From NCBI GenBank assembly GCA_027484495.1, contig JAIXSW010000212.1, positions 1 through 15,577 of the forward strand: a stretch of DNA of 15,577 nt. The letters are read 5' to 3'. The notes beneath the pieces were generated by a model that was given only the letters and a program-made list of their open reading frames with translations, searched no databases and was not told the origin of the DNA. The DNA comes from Gammaproteobacteria bacterium. Its GTDB lineage: Bacteria; Pseudomonadota; Gammaproteobacteria; Enterobacterales; Alteromonadaceae. Shown here piece by piece: positions 15,475 to 15,577 of the stretch (the stretch's first letter is position 1; each line of letters opens with the position of its first letter). Position numbers and translations under genes: made by a program.

Positions 15475-15577
15475 ATGTCTGGTTTGTTTACGCGGATTGT
15501 TTTCGTCGGAGCCACGATGCTGGCAGGCGGCTGTCAGACGGTGTCCACGGCGTCACCCACCGCCGACGCCGGCCTGC
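15475..15577 (+). CDS. Probable lipoprotein, N-terminal fragment (runs off the window)
   Basis: Only the first 34 codons are present. The ATG at 15475 has GAGGA 5 bases upstream (15465-15469). The product starts with a short polar stretch (MSGLFTR), a hydrophobic segment (IVFVGATMLAG) and a cysteine at residue 20 in the context LAGGC. This resembles a lipoprotein signal peptide, although the -3 position is alanine rather than leucine. It is followed by a Ser/Thr/Ala/Pro-rich tail typical of the tether after the lipid anchor. The gene is divergent from the exopolysaccharide operon and may share its control region. The family cannot be named from this fragment. Confidence 0.7.
   Translation, partial: MSGLFTRIVFVGATMLAGGCQTVSTASPTADAGL

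Noticed and set aside
1..15577. Mobile element, defence system or novel gene cluster
   Set aside because: No transposase, integrase, terminal repeats, nuclease, helicase or toxin-antitoxin pattern was found; nearly all genes fit known housekeeping or exopolysaccharide families.

Overview
The window comes from a gammaproteobacterium, most likely from the Aeromonadales (Tolumonas- or Aeromonas-like) or a Vibrio relative. This rests on three things: UspE and TtcA orthologues lying side by side, Enterobacteria/Vibrio-like colanic-acid and VPS-type exopolysaccharide proteins, and moderate GC with CAG-rich coding. The genus is inference; no rRNA or other marker is present.

Layout. Positions 1-40 hold the intrinsic terminator of a gene that ends outside the window. 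A plus-strand housekeeping pair follows: uspE (tandem universal stress protein) and ttcA (tRNA 2-thiocytidine synthetase), the latter with its own strong sigma70 promoter. Convergent to ttcA, almost the whole rest of the window (about 2193-15338) is one long minus-strand exopolysaccharide operon. In transcription order it encodes a WcaJ/VpsL-type initiating phosphoglycosyltransferase, an outer-membrane beta-barrel protein (VpsM-like), a short Wza/VpsN-like export protein, a Wzc/VpsO-like co-polymerase and tyrosine autokinase, a CpsB-type PHP tyrosine phosphatase, a VpsP-like protein, a WecG/TagA-family glycosyltransferase, then gmd, fcl, manC and manB (GDP-mannose to GDP-L-fucose), and last a small membrane protein of unknown function. 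Upstream of wcaJ a divergent plus-strand gene for a probable lipoprotein begins and runs off the right edge.

How it works together. ManB and ManC make GDP-mannose, and Gmd and Fcl convert it to GDP-L-fucose. The WcaJ homologue should load a hexose-1-phosphate onto undecaprenyl phosphate, and the WecG-family enzyme should add a further sugar. Wzc with its phosphatase, the short export protein and the beta-barrel would form the envelope-spanning export and length-control machinery. The gene order resembles the vpsL-vpsP half of the Vibrio VPS locus fused to a GDP-fucose module. The operon is bounded on both sides by unrelated genes, yet contains no recognisable flippase (Wzx), polymerase (Wzy) or fucosyltransferase, so those steps must be encoded elsewhere or done by something unrecognised.

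I see no CRISPR array, insertion sequence, tRNA, rRNA, phage gene or clear defence system. The most interesting points are the incomplete but self-contained operon, the short export protein paired with a beta-barrel, the Gram-positive-style PHP phosphatase beside a Wzc kinase, and two genes that probably start at TTG. There is no gene-free stretch longer than 300 bases; the longest are the 136-base divergent region before wcaJ and the 114-base gap before manC.
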